Assembly (NCBI RefSeq): GCF_002250505.1
Contig: NZ_NJGY01000003.1
Location: forward strand, 459,977-523,976
Source: Janthinobacterium sp. PC23-8
Lineage (GTDB): Bacteria > Pseudomonadota > Gammaproteobacteria > Burkholderiales > Burkholderiaceae_D
Direction of reading: 5' to 3'
Length of the DNA: 64,000 nt
In this document: positions 35,764-44,027 of the stretch, one piece after another
Position numbering within the stretch: position 1 is the first letter of the stretch
How the letters are laid out: each line of letters starts with the position of its first letter
The notes under the pieces: model-generated
What the model saw: the letters and a program-made list of their open reading frames with translations, nothing else
The model's database searches: none
Told to the model about the DNA's origin: nothing
Position numbers and translations under genes: made by a program

Positions 35764-35840
35764 GCGGCTGTAGCTCAGCTGGATAGAGTACTTGGCTACG
35801 AACCAAGGGGTCGTGGGTTCAATTCCTGCCAGCCGCACCA
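35764..35840 (+). tRNA. tRNA-Arg (ACG), copy 3
   Basis: Identical to copies 1 and 2 and separated from copy 2 by 76 bases. It is the last of the array and is followed by a terminator 7 bases downstream. Confidence 0.97.
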
Positions 35841-35847
35841 GAATATC

Positions 35848-35881
35848 GGGGATCAGATTGTATAATCTGATCCCCTTTTTC
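35848..35881 (+). terminator. Terminator of the tRNA-Arg array
   Basis: A 12-bp perfect stem (GGGGATCAGATT / AATCTGATCCCC) with a 4-base loop is followed by TTTTTCT. It closes the tRNA transcript and precedes the leftward AraC-type gene. Confidence 0.88.
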
Positions 35882-35895
35882 TATTGCCGCGCCGT

Positions 35896-36762
35896 TTATT
35901 TCCCTTCCTGTCGATACTGCTGGCGAAACGCACGCGGCGTCATGCGCTTGTCGGCGCGGAACTGGCGGTTGAAATGGGCCAGGTTGCGGTAGCCGGCTTC
36001 CTGGGCGATGGCGGCAATGCCGTGCGGGGTCTGGATCAGTTGCTGGCAAGCGCGGCCGATGCGCAGCCGCGCCAGATAGGTGCCGGGCGTACACAGCGCA
36101 TGGCGCTTGAAAAAGCGGTGAAACGCGCCCAGCGACAGCGCCGCCCGCCGCGCCAGCTCCTCCAGCACGATCTGTTCCCGAAAATGCAGGTGCATGAAGT
36201 CGAGCACGGCCGCCATGCGCTGCTGCTGGCCATCGGCCGCGATCAGCTGCGGCGCGCCAGAGGCAAGTGGCCGCGCCTGCGCGTCGCCCGCCAGTTCCAG
36301 CAGCACATTGAGCAGCAGCGGCAGGCGCTGTGGCTGCGGCATCGCTTGCAGTTGCAATAGCAGGGCGGCGCTGCGCGCCGCCACTTCCGGCGTAAATTGC
36401 AGCGCCGGCCCGGCGCGCTGCGCCAGGTGCCGCAAACCATGCAGCTCGGGCAGCACGCTGGCCAGTTGCGCAATCCACTCCAGCGAAAACCACACCACCA
36501 CCGCCAGCATCGGCCGCGTGTCGTCGATGCGTTCGCTGGCCGACCAGGTATGCGGCAGGTTCGGCCCCACCAGCACCAGGTCGCCCGGCTCGAAATCACC
36601 GAGATGGTCGCCGATATAGCGCTGGCCGCGCGCGTTGACCGTCAGGGTCAGCTCGAACTGCGGGTGGTAGTGCCAGAGAAACGGAATGGTGTCGAGCTCG
36701 CGCCACAGCAGGCCCCAGGACTGGCCGGCCGGGATCGTTACCTGCTCATATAAAGGTGTCAT
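35896..36762 (-). CDS. AraC-family regulator with cupin sensor
   Basis: This 288-residue protein has an N-terminal cupin-like arm and effector domain (HYHPQFELTLTVNARGQRYIGDH, FEPGDLVLVGPNLPHTW) and two C-terminal helix-turn-helix motifs (LEELARRAALSLGAFHRFFKRH and GIAAIAQEAGYRNLAHFNRQFR). It is divergent from the PhyH-type dioxygenase gene across 126 bp, so it most likely controls that gene and itself. The bound effector is unknown; cupin-type AraC proteins often bind sugars or small carboxylates. Confidence 0.9.
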   Translation of the reverse strand: MTPLYEQVTIPAGQSWGLLWRELDTIPFLWHYHPQFELTLTVNARGQRYIGDHLGDFEPGDLVLVGPNLPHTWSASERIDDTRPMLAVVVWFSLEWIAQLASVLPELHGLRHLAQRAGPALQFTPEVAARSAALLLQLQAMPQPQRLPLLLNVLLELAGDAQARPLASGAPQLIAADGQQQRMAAVLDFMHLHFREQIVLEELARRAALSLGAFHRFFKRHALCTPGTYLARLRIGRACQQLIQTPHGIAAIAQEAGYRNLAHFNRQFRADKRMTPRAFRQQYRQEGK

Positions 36763-36888
36763 TGCAACGTTTTTTCTGGCGGGATAGTCACGATAGTATC
36801 AGTATTGGCCATTGCCGGCGCATCGGCGCAGGACTTTTCATCGCACAATCGGTCTCGCCACATCACCACATCACAACAGGAGACAGCG

Positions 36889-37845
36889 ATGCAAGACCGC
36901 TACCACTATGGCGACGAGCGCCCGGGCAACCCTTCGGTGGCCTATCTCGAACAGGAGCAATTGCGCGATATTCAAAAACAGCTGCCGCTGCGCGTGCTGT
37001 CCGAGCGTGACTTTTTGCACTGGCAAACTTATGGCTACGTGATCGTCAAGGATGCCGTCAGCCCCGGGCAAGTGCAAGCCACCACGGATTTCCTGTGGCA
37101 ATTCCAGGGCCTGGACCCGCATGACCGGGCCACCTGGAACCACGCTCAACTGCGCGACCATGCGATGAAGGAACTCAATGGTTCGGGCATGGTCGAGGCC
37201 TATCATAACCAGACCCTGTGGGATAACCGCCAGACCCGGCGCGTGTACGACGCCTTTGTCGATATCTGGGACCGTGAAGATTTGTGGGTGACCATTGACC
37301 GCGCCAACCTCAATACCCCGAACACTGGCAAGCGCCACTTCGGCGGCTTTATCCACTGGGATGCCGACACCACGCTGGAGCCCTTGCCCGTCAATGTGCA
37401 GGGCGTGCTGGCGCTGTCCGACACCTCGCCCGAGAGCGGCGGTTTTCAATGTTTTCCACAGTTGTTCCAGCATTTCATGGCTTGGCGCGAACAGGCGCCA
37501 AAAGACCGCAATCCGTGGCAGCCCGACCTGGACAGCGTGCCGTATCCGATGCAATTCATCGCCATGAAAAAGGGAGAATTGCTGATCTTCAACAGCCTGC
37601 TGGCGCACGGCATCCGCCCCAATACCTCGCTTGACCAGGTTCGCCTGGCGCAATATATTTCCTTCACTCCGGCCCAGGACAGCAATCAGGCCTTGCGCGA
37701 CTGGCGCGTGCAAAGCTGGCGCGAGCGCAGCGCGCCGCAGGGTCATGCCTTTCCCGGCGACCCTCTGGAGCAGGAAAAGCTGCGCTACCCGCAAGCCGCA
37801 TTGAGCGAACTGGGCGAAAAAATCCTCGGTGCGCGCACTTGGTAA
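36889..37845 (+). CDS. Phytanoyl-CoA dioxygenase (PhyH) family protein
   Basis: This 318-residue Fe(II)/2-oxoglutarate oxygenase has the iron-binding HxD in FIHWDADTTLEPLP and the distal His in LLAHGIRPNTS, within a jelly-roll fold of usual length. ACAGGAGACAGCG gives an excellent ribosome site for the ATG at 36889. Such enzymes hydroxylate small carbon compounds, and the natural substrate is not evident. It is divergent from its likely AraC-type regulator and lies 76 bases before lldD, so it could feed a 2-hydroxy acid into that enzyme. This link is an inference from position alone. Confidence 0.85.
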   Translation: MQDRYHYGDERPGNPSVAYLEQEQLRDIQKQLPLRVLSERDFLHWQTYGYVIVKDAVSPGQVQATTDFLWQFQGLDPHDRATWNHAQLRDHAMKELNGSGMVEAYHNQTLWDNRQTRRVYDAFVDIWDREDLWVTIDRANLNTPNTGKRHFGGFIHWDADTTLEPLPVNVQGVLALSDTSPESGGFQCFPQLFQHFMAWREQAPKDRNPWQPDLDSVPYPMQFIAMKKGELLIFNSLLAHGIRPNTSLDQVRLAQYISFTPAQDSNQALRDWRVQSWRERSAPQGHAFPGDPLEQEKLRYPQAALSELGEKILGARTW

Positions 37846-37921
37846 ACAACGTGCCTGACAGATAGACAATGTTCGACAAATGCAGGATCATGCTCCGACC
37901 TGCCATCGAACGAGGAAACGC

Positions 37922-39067
37922 ATGAGTATCATTACCTGCATCGAAGACTTGCGCGTGCTGGCGCAACAGCGTGTGCCGCGCATGTTCTACGATTACGCCG
38001 ATTCGGGCTCCTGGACCGAGTCGACTTACCGCGCCAATCAAAGCGACTTTGCCAGGATCAAATTTCGCCAGCGCGTCGCCGTCAACCTGGAAAACCGCAG
38101 CCTGGCGTCGACCATGGTCGGCCAGCACGTCAGCATGCCGGTGGCCCTGGCGCCCACGGGCCTGACGGGCATGCAGCATGCCGATGGCGAGATCCTGGCG
38201 GCGCAGGCGGCCGAACAGTTCGGCGTGCCGTTTACCCTGTCGACCATGAGCATCTGCTCGATCGAGGATGTGGCGGCCAACACCACAAAGCCGTTCTGGT
38301 TCCAGCTGTATGTGATGAAGGACCGCGAATTCATCAACCGCCTGATCGACCGCGCCAGAGCGGCCAAATGCGGCGCGCTGGTGCTGACGCTGGACTTGCA
38401 AGTGCTGGGCCAGCGCCACAAGGACTTGCGCAACGGCCTGTCGGCGCCGCCGAAACTGACCATTCCCAACATCCTCAACATGGCCACCAAGCCGCGCTGG
38501 GTGGCCGGCATGCTGGCAACCAGACGCCGCGGCTTCGGCAATATCGTCGGCCACGCCACCTCGGTGTCCGACATGTCGTCGCTGTCCGCGTGGACTCAGC
38601 AGCAGTTCGATCTGAGCCTGTCGTGGGCCGATTTGGAATGGGTCAAGCGGCGCTGGGGTGGCAAGCTCATCATCAAAGGCATCATGGATGCCGAAGACGC
38701 GCGCCTGGCGGTGGCCAGCGGCGCCGATGCGCTGATTGTTTCCAACCATGGCGGGCGCCAGCTCGACGGCGCGCAATCGTCGATCGCAGCCTTGCCGGCC
38801 ATCGTTGACGCCGTCGGTTCGCACATTGAGGTGCATATGGACGGCGGCATCCGCTCGGGCCAGGATGTCCTGAAAGCGCTTGCCCTGGGCGCGCGCGGCG
38901 TGTATATCGGCCGGCCTTTCCTGTACGGCCTGGGCGCCATGGGCCGTCCCGGCGTGACCAAATGCCTGGACATCCTGCGCAACGAGCTGGACCTGACGAT
39001 GGCTTTCTGTGGCCAGCGCGATGTGCAGCATGTCGACCAAAAGATTTTGTTGCCGGGGACGTTATAA
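37922..39067 (+). CDS. lldD: FMN-dependent L-lactate dehydrogenase (2-hydroxy-acid oxidase family)
   Basis: This 381-residue TIM-barrel flavoprotein has FYDYADSGSWTESTYRAN, the FMN-binding ALAPTGLTGMQHADGE, and the active-site His276 in VSNHGGRQLDGA with the following Arg, then DGGIRSGQDVLKALALGA. It oxidises L-lactate (or another L-2-hydroxy acid) to the 2-oxo acid and feeds electrons to the quinone pool at the membrane. Length matches LldD. CGAGGAAACGC precedes the ATG at 37922. No lactate permease or lldR-type regulator lies beside it, so the true substrate could be a different hydroxy acid. Confidence 0.9.
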   Translation: MSIITCIEDLRVLAQQRVPRMFYDYADSGSWTESTYRANQSDFARIKFRQRVAVNLENRSLASTMVGQHVSMPVALAPTGLTGMQHADGEILAAQAAEQFGVPFTLSTMSICSIEDVAANTTKPFWFQLYVMKDREFINRLIDRARAAKCGALVLTLDLQVLGQRHKDLRNGLSAPPKLTIPNILNMATKPRWVAGMLATRRRGFGNIVGHATSVSDMSSLSAWTQQQFDLSLSWADLEWVKRRWGGKLIIKGIMDAEDARLAVASGADALIVSNHGGRQLDGAQSSIAALPAIVDAVGSHIEVHMDGGIRSGQDVLKALALGARGVYIGRPFLYGLGAMGRPGVTKCLDILRNELDLTMAFCGQRDVQHVDQKILLPGTL

Positions 39068-39131
39068 GGCGGCGCCGGTATTTCCCGGTTGCCCTTGAAA
39101 GTAACAAGCACCAGACTTGAAATGGAGCCGC

Positions 39132-39692
39132 ATGAGCTATACCAAAACGATGACCACCGCGCGCTTGCTGCTGCGCCCGCCGCAGCCGTCGGACGCGGCC
39201 GCGCTGCAGGCCATGCACGCCGATCCCGAAGTGATGCGCTACTTCAGCGAACCGCCGTGGCAGGACCCGCAACGCGCCGCGCGGCAAATCGCCGACGACA
39301 GCGCCGCCTTCGAAAAAGAAGAGTTCTTTCGCTTCGCCATCACTTTGACAGCAACCGGCGAGTACCTGGGCAGTTGCACCCTGCATGCCCTGCATGCGCA
39401 AAACCGCCGTGCCGAACTGGGCTACGCGCTGGCCCGCCCGCACTGGGGCCAGGGCTATATGCACGAAGCCTTGAGCGCGCTGCTGGAATACGCGTTTGTG
39501 GAACGCGACCTGAACCGCCTGGAAGCCGATATCGACCCTTTGAATCACGGCTCGGCCCATGCCCTGTTGCGCCTCGGTTTCAAGCAGGAGGGCTATCTGC
39601 CCGAGCGCTGGATCGTTGGCGGCCAGGTCAGCGATTCGGCGCTGTATGGCTTGCTGCGGCGCGAGTGGCAAGCGCGGCGCGCCGCAACGTGA
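39132..39692 (+). CDS. GNAT-family N-acetyltransferase (RimJ/RimL type)
   Basis: This 186-residue GCN5-related acetyltransferase has an N-terminal strand (TARLLLRPPQPSDAAALQAMHAD), a central ELGYALARPHWGQGYMHEALSALL with the acetyl-CoA pyrophosphate loop, and ADIDPLNHGSAHALLRLGFKQEG near the end. The RimJ/RimL subgroup modifies protein N-termini or small amines. The start at 39132 has GGAG four bases upstream. The response-regulator gene begins inside its last codons (GTG at 39689), which suggests co-transcription with the two-component system. Confidence 0.88.
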   Translation: MSYTKTMTTARLLLRPPQPSDAAALQAMHADPEVMRYFSEPPWQDPQRAARQIADDSAAFEKEEFFRFAITLTATGEYLGSCTLHALHAQNRRAELGYALARPHWGQGYMHEALSALLEYAFVERDLNRLEADIDPLNHGSAHALLRLGFKQEGYLPERWIVGGQVSDSALYGLLRREWQARRAAT

Positions 39693-40390
39693 CACGGCTG
39701 AACCTCCTGCTGATCGAAGACCATGCCGGCATCGCCCGCCAGGTCGCCACTTTCTTCGACGGCCTGCACTGGCAGCTCGACCACGCCGCCACCGGTGCGC
39801 TGGGCGTGCAGCTGGCCACCGGCAATATCTATGACGTGGTGCTGCTGGACCTGAACCTGCCCGACATCGACGGTTTGCAGGTATGCCGCGCCATCAAGGC
39901 TGGCGCGCCCAGCAATGTGCCGATATTGATGTTGACGGCGCGCGACGCCTATGAAGACAAGGCGCGCGGTTTCCACGGTGGCGCCGACGACTACCTGACC
40001 AAGCCGTTCGACCTGCGCGAGCTGGCCCTGCGCTGCGAGGCGCTGGCGCGGCGCAGCCAGCTGCATGTACACCAGGAAATGCGCGTCGGGCCGCTATTGC
40101 TGCTGGCGCGCGAAGGCCGGGCCATGTATGGTGAAGTTCCACTGGCGCTGACGCACAGCGGTTTCAAAATCCTGCTGCTGCTGTGCCGCGAACATCCGCA
40201 CGCCGTCTCGCGCTCGGCCTTGAGCGCGCACCTGTGGGGCAGCGAACCGCCTGACAGCGACGCCCTGAAGTCGCATATCTACGCGCTGCGCAAGCAGCTC
40301 GACGCGGCGGGCTGCACCGGCCTGCTGGTGACGATACCGCAGCTTGGCTACCGGCTGGCGATCGAGCTTGATAGCCGGGCAGGGCAGTGA
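39689..40390 (+). CDS. OmpR-family response regulator
   Basis: This 233-residue protein has a receiver domain with acidic pocket (LLIEDH, Asp11) and phospho-acceptor Asp54 (VVLLDLNLPDIDG), switch Thr in LMLTARDAYED and Lys in DDYLTKPFDL. It ends in a winged-helix DNA-binding domain (LTHSGFKILLLLCREHP ... LKSHIYALRKQLD). The start is a GTG that overlaps the stop of the acetyltransferase gene; there is no strong ribosome site, so it is probably coupled to upstream translation. The partner kinase begins within its stop codon. The esterase downstream of the kinase is a likely target. Confidence 0.9.
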   Translation: MTRLNLLLIEDHAGIARQVATFFDGLHWQLDHAATGALGVQLATGNIYDVVLLDLNLPDIDGLQVCRAIKAGAPSNVPILMLTARDAYEDKARGFHGGADDYLTKPFDLRELALRCEALARRSQLHVHQEMRVGPLLLLAREGRAMYGEVPLALTHSGFKILLLLCREHPHAVSRSALSAHLWGSEPPDSDALKSHIYALRKQLDAAGCTGLLVTIPQLGYRLAIELDSRAGQ

Positions 40391-41598
40391 TGGTCACGAC
40401 CATACGGCGCGGCCTGTTTGCGGCGCTGGCCGGCTTTGCCGTGCTGCTGTGCCTGTGCTACACGGGGCTGGCGGTGGTGATTTCCTATGTCACCGAAGAC
40501 ATGCTGGTGCAGCGGCTGCTCGAACGCGAGGCCGCTGCGATCCAGGCCCGCTGGCCGGCGGCAGCATCGGGCAACGACCTCATTACCGTCTACCGTCATT
40601 ATGGCGACCTGCCCACCGCCGTGCGGCAACAATTATCGCCTTCGGCCCCGCGCGCCGAAGTATTTACCGGCACGGGCCAGCATTACCATGTGTTGGCGCT
40701 CGATCTGCGGCGCACTGGCGGGCCTGAACGCTGCTATCTGCTGGCCGACGTCGCACCCATCCTGGTGGTGTCGCGCCTGGTGCGCGAGGTCGGTGGCGTG
40801 CTGGCCGGCGTGGCGCTGGCGCTGGTGGGCCTGGCACTGCTGCTGGCCTGGCTGCTGGCGCGGCGCCTGGTGTTGCCGCTGCAAACACTGGCCCAGGAAG
40901 CGCACGCCTTGCTGCCCGGGCAGGCGCCGCAGTTCAGCGCGCACGACCGGCCGGACGAAATCGGCTTCCTGGCGCGGCGGCTGGAAAGCGCCTTTACCGG
41001 CTTGCAAACGGCCTTGCGGCGCGAACAGGCGTTTGCCCGCGATGTCAGCCACGAATTGCGCACGCCGCTGACCCTGATGCGCAATACGCTGGCGCTGGCC
41101 CCGGCGCGGCCGCTGCTCGCCGATGAGCAGGCCCAGCTGCGGCAGGGCGTCGCTGAGCTCGGCAATACCATCGAGTTGCTGTTTGCGCTGGCGCGCGCAG
41201 AACAGATCCCGTTTGAGACGGTGGAGTTGCGCGGCTGCCTCGAACAATCCCTGCTGCGCCTGCTCGAACAATATCGCTGGGACGCCAGTCTGCTGACGCT
41301 GGACTTGCCCGAGCGCTTGCCGGTGCATGGCCATCGCCAGTTGGTCTATCTGTTGCTCAATAACTGCCTGGCCAATGCTTTGTTTCACGGCGGCCCCGCC
41401 TGCCATTTGACGATTTCCTACGAGCATGGCTGCCTGATCATTCACAACACGGTGCCGGCCGGGCAGGCGACGCGCGTGCAGGGTTTTTCGCACGGACAAC
41501 ATCTGCTGCTGCGCCTGGCGCAGGCGATGCACTGGGATATCCGTTTTGATCCTGGCGCGGCGTACTACCGGGTCGCCATCACGCCGCTTGCGGCATAA
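40390..41598 (+). CDS. Sensor histidine kinase with divergent ATP-binding domain
   Basis: This 402-residue protein has one N-terminal membrane helix (LFAALAGFAVLLCLCYTGLAVVI), a short periplasmic part of about 95 residues, and a second helix (VGGVLAGVALALVGLALLLAWLLA). Then come a HAMP-like region and the dimerisation helix with phospho-acceptor His221 (RDVSHELRTPLTLMRNTL). The ATPase domain has a recognisable N-box (YLLLNNCLANALFHG), but the usual G1 box (DxGxG) is replaced by IHNTVPAG and the G2 box by GFSHGQHLLLRLA. It may still bind ATP in a variant way, as some short kinases do, or act mainly as a phosphatase. Confidence 0.82.
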   Translation: MVTTIRRGLFAALAGFAVLLCLCYTGLAVVISYVTEDMLVQRLLEREAAAIQARWPAAASGNDLITVYRHYGDLPTAVRQQLSPSAPRAEVFTGTGQHYHVLALDLRRTGGPERCYLLADVAPILVVSRLVREVGGVLAGVALALVGLALLLAWLLARRLVLPLQTLAQEAHALLPGQAPQFSAHDRPDEIGFLARRLESAFTGLQTALRREQAFARDVSHELRTPLTLMRNTLALAPARPLLADEQAQLRQGVAELGNTIELLFALARAEQIPFETVELRGCLEQSLLRLLEQYRWDASLLTLDLPERLPVHGHRQLVYLLLNNCLANALFHGGPACHLTISYEHGCLIIHNTVPAGQATRVQGFSHGQHLLLRLAQAMHWDIRFDPGAAYYRVAITPLAA

Positions 41599-41607
41599 AA
41601 GCCGGCC

Positions 41608-41629
41608 GATTTCACCGCGATTTCACCGC
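41608..41629 (+). promoter_or_regulatory. Tandem 11-bp direct repeat, likely response-regulator box
   Basis: GATTTCACCGC occurs twice back to back (41608-41618, 41619-41629), exactly one helical turn apart, as expected for an OmpR-family dimer. A -10-like TATGCT follows at 41638, so the repeat covers the -35 region of the esterase promoter. Confidence 0.6.
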
Positions 41630-41670
41630 ACGCTCCGTATGCTGGCCACATTCAATTGACGGAGAAAGCC

Positions 41671-42555
41671 ATGAAAATCGTCGTGTCCCTGCTGTTACTG
41701 CTCGCCGCTTGCCTGCCGGCCGTGGCCCTGGCCCAGGTGCACACCCTGCAGCACAAGGACATCAAGCGCCGCTATATCGTCTATGTGCCGCCGGCCTACC
41801 ACAGCGCGCCGCAGCAAGCGCTTCCTGTCGTGTTCAATTTCCATGGCGGCGGCATGAGCATGGCCGAGCAGATGCTGTACACGCAGATGAACCGCGCGGC
41901 CGACCGCCATGGCTTTATCGTAGTCTATCCGCAAGGCGTCAAGCAGGACTGGAACGTGGGTTTTGGCATGGACTACCTGACGGGCACGGACGATGTCGGC
42001 TTTACGCAAGCCGTGCTGGACAAGCTGAAACACGATTACCGCATCGACGGCCAGCGCGTCTACGCCACCGGCCTGTCGCGCGGCGGCTTCTTTGCCCTGC
42101 GCCTGGCGGCCGAGCTGCCACAACAGTTCGCCGCCGTGGCCTCGGTGGGCGCGACCATGCCCGAACCGGTGGTCAACCACCATGCCGATCCGCACAAGGT
42201 CGGCGTGCTGCTGATCCATGGCACGGCCGACCAGGTGGTGCTGTATCAAGGCAAGGCCGGCGACTACCTGTCCGCTGACGAAACCTGGCGCTACTGGGCC
42301 AGGGTCAATGGCATCACATCGGCCATGCCGCCGCCGCGCCTGCTGCCTGGCATGGCAGGTGACGACCTGAAGTTGAGCATGCTGGAGCAGGGCAGCGGCC
42401 AGCACAGCGTGGCCCTGATCGCCATCGACGGCGGCGGCCATACCTGGCCCGGTGCCGATGCTTTTAATATTGGCCTGCCGATCGGCAAGACCTCACGCAG
42501 CCTCGATGCCAATGAGGTGATGTGGGCGTTTTTCAGCAGGCATCGCGCAAACTAA
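41671..42555 (+). CDS. Secreted PHB-depolymerase/feruloyl-esterase family hydrolase
   Basis: This 294-residue exported α/β-hydrolase has a signal peptide (IVVSLLLLLAACLPAVALAQ), an oxyanion-hole HGGG (NFHGGGMSM), the nucleophile Ser in GLSRGG, Asp in HGTADQVV and His in GGGHTWPG. This matches the LpqC/PHB-depolymerase esterases that cut polyester or hydroxycinnamate ester bonds outside the cytoplasm. The start at 41671 has GGAG at 6 bases. It lies behind a two-component system and a tandem-repeat operator, so its expression is probably regulated. Its 3' end overlaps that of the opposite GST gene by 4 bases. Confidence 0.88.
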   Translation: MKIVVSLLLLLAACLPAVALAQVHTLQHKDIKRRYIVYVPPAYHSAPQQALPVVFNFHGGGMSMAEQMLYTQMNRAADRHGFIVVYPQGVKQDWNVGFGMDYLTGTDDVGFTQAVLDKLKHDYRIDGQRVYATGLSRGGFFALRLAAELPQQFAAVASVGATMPEPVVNHHADPHKVGVLLIHGTADQVVLYQGKAGDYLSADETWRYWARVNGITSAMPPPRLLPGMAGDDLKLSMLEQGSGQHSVALIAIDGGGHTWPGADAFNIGLPIGKTSRSLDANEVMWAFFSRHRAN

Positions 42556-43181
42556 ATCAGCCCTTCCTCGCGCAAGGCTTGCTGCACCGCCGGCCGCGCC
42601 TGCATGCGCTGATACCATGCGCGCAGATGGTCGAGCTGGTCGAAGTGGATGTCGGCCTTGTAGTACGAGGTCAGCCATGGAGCCTGGCCCCAGCCCGTCA
42701 GCGCGAACAGGTAGGCGTCGGCTACGGTGAATTGTTCGCCCATCAGCCAGGGCTGGCCGGCCAGTTGCCGGTCGATCCAGGCATAGCGCTGTTCCAGCTT
42801 GGGCCTGGCCATCTCCACGTACTTGCCGGCCTGGGCAGCGTACAGCAGCGGAATGAATCCCTTGTGCACTTCGGTGGACAGGAAGTTCAGCCATTCCTGC
42901 AGGCGGTAGCGCTCGAAGCTGCCGTTGGGTGGCGCCAACCCGGCTTCCGGACGCAGGTCGGCCAGGTATTGCATGATGGCCGGCCCTTCGCGCAATACTC
43001 GTCCGTCACCTAGCGCCAAAGCCGGCACATAGCCGTGTGCGTTCACGTCGTAAAAGCTGGCGCCGTCGTCGCTCACGTGCCGTTTGTAATCGACCTTGAC
43101 GAGGGTGGCGTCCAGGCCCAGTTCCCTGATGACGATATGGGTGGCCAGCGAGCAGCTGGCGGGGATATGGTACAACTTCAT
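42552..43181 (-). CDS. Glutathione S-transferase (bacterial β-class-like)
   Basis: This 209-residue protein has the N-terminal thioredoxin-like half MKLYHIPASCSLATHI with Cys10, characteristic of β-class enzymes, and then GYVPALAL with the cis-Pro and the REGPAIMQYLADL glutathione-binding segment. The all-helical C-terminal half has FTVADAYLFAL. It conjugates or reduces electrophiles with glutathione in the cytoplasm. It is divergent from the HxlR-type regulator with a perfect inverted repeat between them, which suggests control by that regulator in response to electrophiles or disulphide stress. Confidence 0.92.
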   Translation of the reverse strand: MKLYHIPASCSLATHIVIRELGLDATLVKVDYKRHVSDDGASFYDVNAHGYVPALALGDGRVLREGPAIMQYLADLRPEAGLAPPNGSFERYRLQEWLNFLSTEVHKGFIPLLYAAQAGKYVEMARPKLEQRYAWIDRQLAGQPWLMGEQFTVADAYLFALTGWGQAPWLTSYYKADIHFDQLDHLRAWYQRMQARPAVQQALREEGLI

Positions 43182-43264
43182 GATGGCTCCGGTAGTGGCG
43201 GGCTCCAGGTGAGCGCGCCTGGTTGCCCATTATAGGCATCAAGGATAAAAAAGGAAGAAGGCAC

Positions 43265-43286
43265 TATAATGTAATGTAGGTACATT
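43265..43286 (+). promoter_or_regulatory. Promoter and operator between GST and HxlR genes
   Basis: TATAAT at 43265-43270 is followed by the perfect inverted repeat AATGTA-GG-TACATT (43273-43286). The repeat would cover the transcription start for the HxlR gene, and a TATAGT on the other strand overlaps the same spot for the GST gene. It is a good candidate operator for the HxlR protein. Confidence 0.6.
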
Positions 43287-43313
43287 TTTTATACTTGATG
43301 CGAGCCGGTAGCC

Positions 43314-43634
43314 ATGAAAGAAAGCGTGACGGGATGTTCGATCGAGGAAGCGATGCGTTTGCTGGGCGGGCGCTGGCGCCTGCTGCTGGTGTCCTACCTG
43401 ATCGACGGTCCCAAACGTTTCAATGCGCTGCGGCGCGACGTGCCGCATATTTCGCAGCGCATGCTGACGCTGGACTTGCGCGCGCTGGAAGAAGCGGGCC
43501 TGGTGGCGCGCACGGTGTACCCGGAAGTGCCGGTGAAAGTGGAATACGCGCTGACGCAAGACGGCCAGCGCCTGCTGCCGGTGGTGGCTGTGATGAAGGA
43601 GTTCGGCTTGTGGCTCAAGGCCAGGGAGCAATGA
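43314..43634 (+). CDS. HxlR-family transcriptional regulator
   Basis: This 106-residue winged-helix protein has Cys8 near the N-terminus (TGCSIEEAMRLLGGRWRLLLVSYLI), DGPKRFNALRRDVPHISQRMLTLDLRALEEAGLV and a C-terminal PVKVEYALTQDGQRLLPVV. HxlR/YodB-type proteins often sense quinones, aldehydes or diamide through a cysteine near the N-terminus, and Cys8 is in the right place. It likely represses the divergent GST gene. Downstream on the other strand begins the envelope cassette. Confidence 0.9.
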   Translation: MKESVTGCSIEEAMRLLGGRWRLLLVSYLIDGPKRFNALRRDVPHISQRMLTLDLRALEEAGLVARTVYPEVPVKVEYALTQDGQRLLPVVAVMKEFGLWLKAREQ

Positions 43635-43658
43635 GGCACACGCCGGGACGGTCACGCG

Positions 43659-44027
43659 TTATAGCGGTGCCTCCATCAACTGGTATTTTTTCACCACGCC
43701 GGCCCGGTTGAACAGTATCGACAGCTCTTTTTTGTTGTCCGCGCTGCTGAGCACCAGATTTACATAAGGCAAGGAGTCGACCAGCTTGGCCATGCCCAGC
43801 TGATACAGCCACACTTCATGGCCATCGGCATAGGAGGTGATGGCGGCCTTGCCGAACGCCGCTTCGATATCGGCCCTGGTCGACTTTCCCGGAATGATTT
43901 CCTGCGCCGCCAGCGCTGGCGTCAGTGCGGGCAGCTTGCCGTTGCCGCTCGAGGCACAGCCGCTCAAGGCTGCGGCCAAGACCGCAGCCAATGCCATCAA
44001 GGCCGCCAGGTGCGTGCCGCGCTTCAT
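43659..44027 (-). CDS. BamE/OmlA-like lipoprotein, cassette A
   Basis: This 122-residue lipoprotein has signal and lipobox LAAALSGC followed by a short linker, then the small α/β fold: IIPGKSTRADIEAAFGKAAI, GHEVWLYQLG, and KELSILFNRAGVVKKYQLMEAP. The layout is like SmpA/OmlA/BamE outer-membrane lipoproteins. Its closest visible relative in the window is the protein at 47022, with a further copy at 3136. Its start overlaps the stop of the preceding gene by 4 bases (ATGA), so the two are translated together and probably interact. BamE itself is normally a solitary gene, so this is a specialised relative. Confidence 0.7.
   Translation of the reverse strand: MKRGTHLAALMALAAVLAAALSGCASSGNGKLPALTPALAAQEIIPGKSTRADIEAAFGKAAITSYADGHEVWLYQLGMAKLVDSLPYVNLVLSSADNKKELSILFNRAGVVKKYQLMEAPL

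Noticed and set aside
35457..35840. CRISPR-like pattern of three identical 77-bp units with 76-77-bp spacers
   Set aside because: The units fold as complete tRNA-Arg genes; no cas genes are present.
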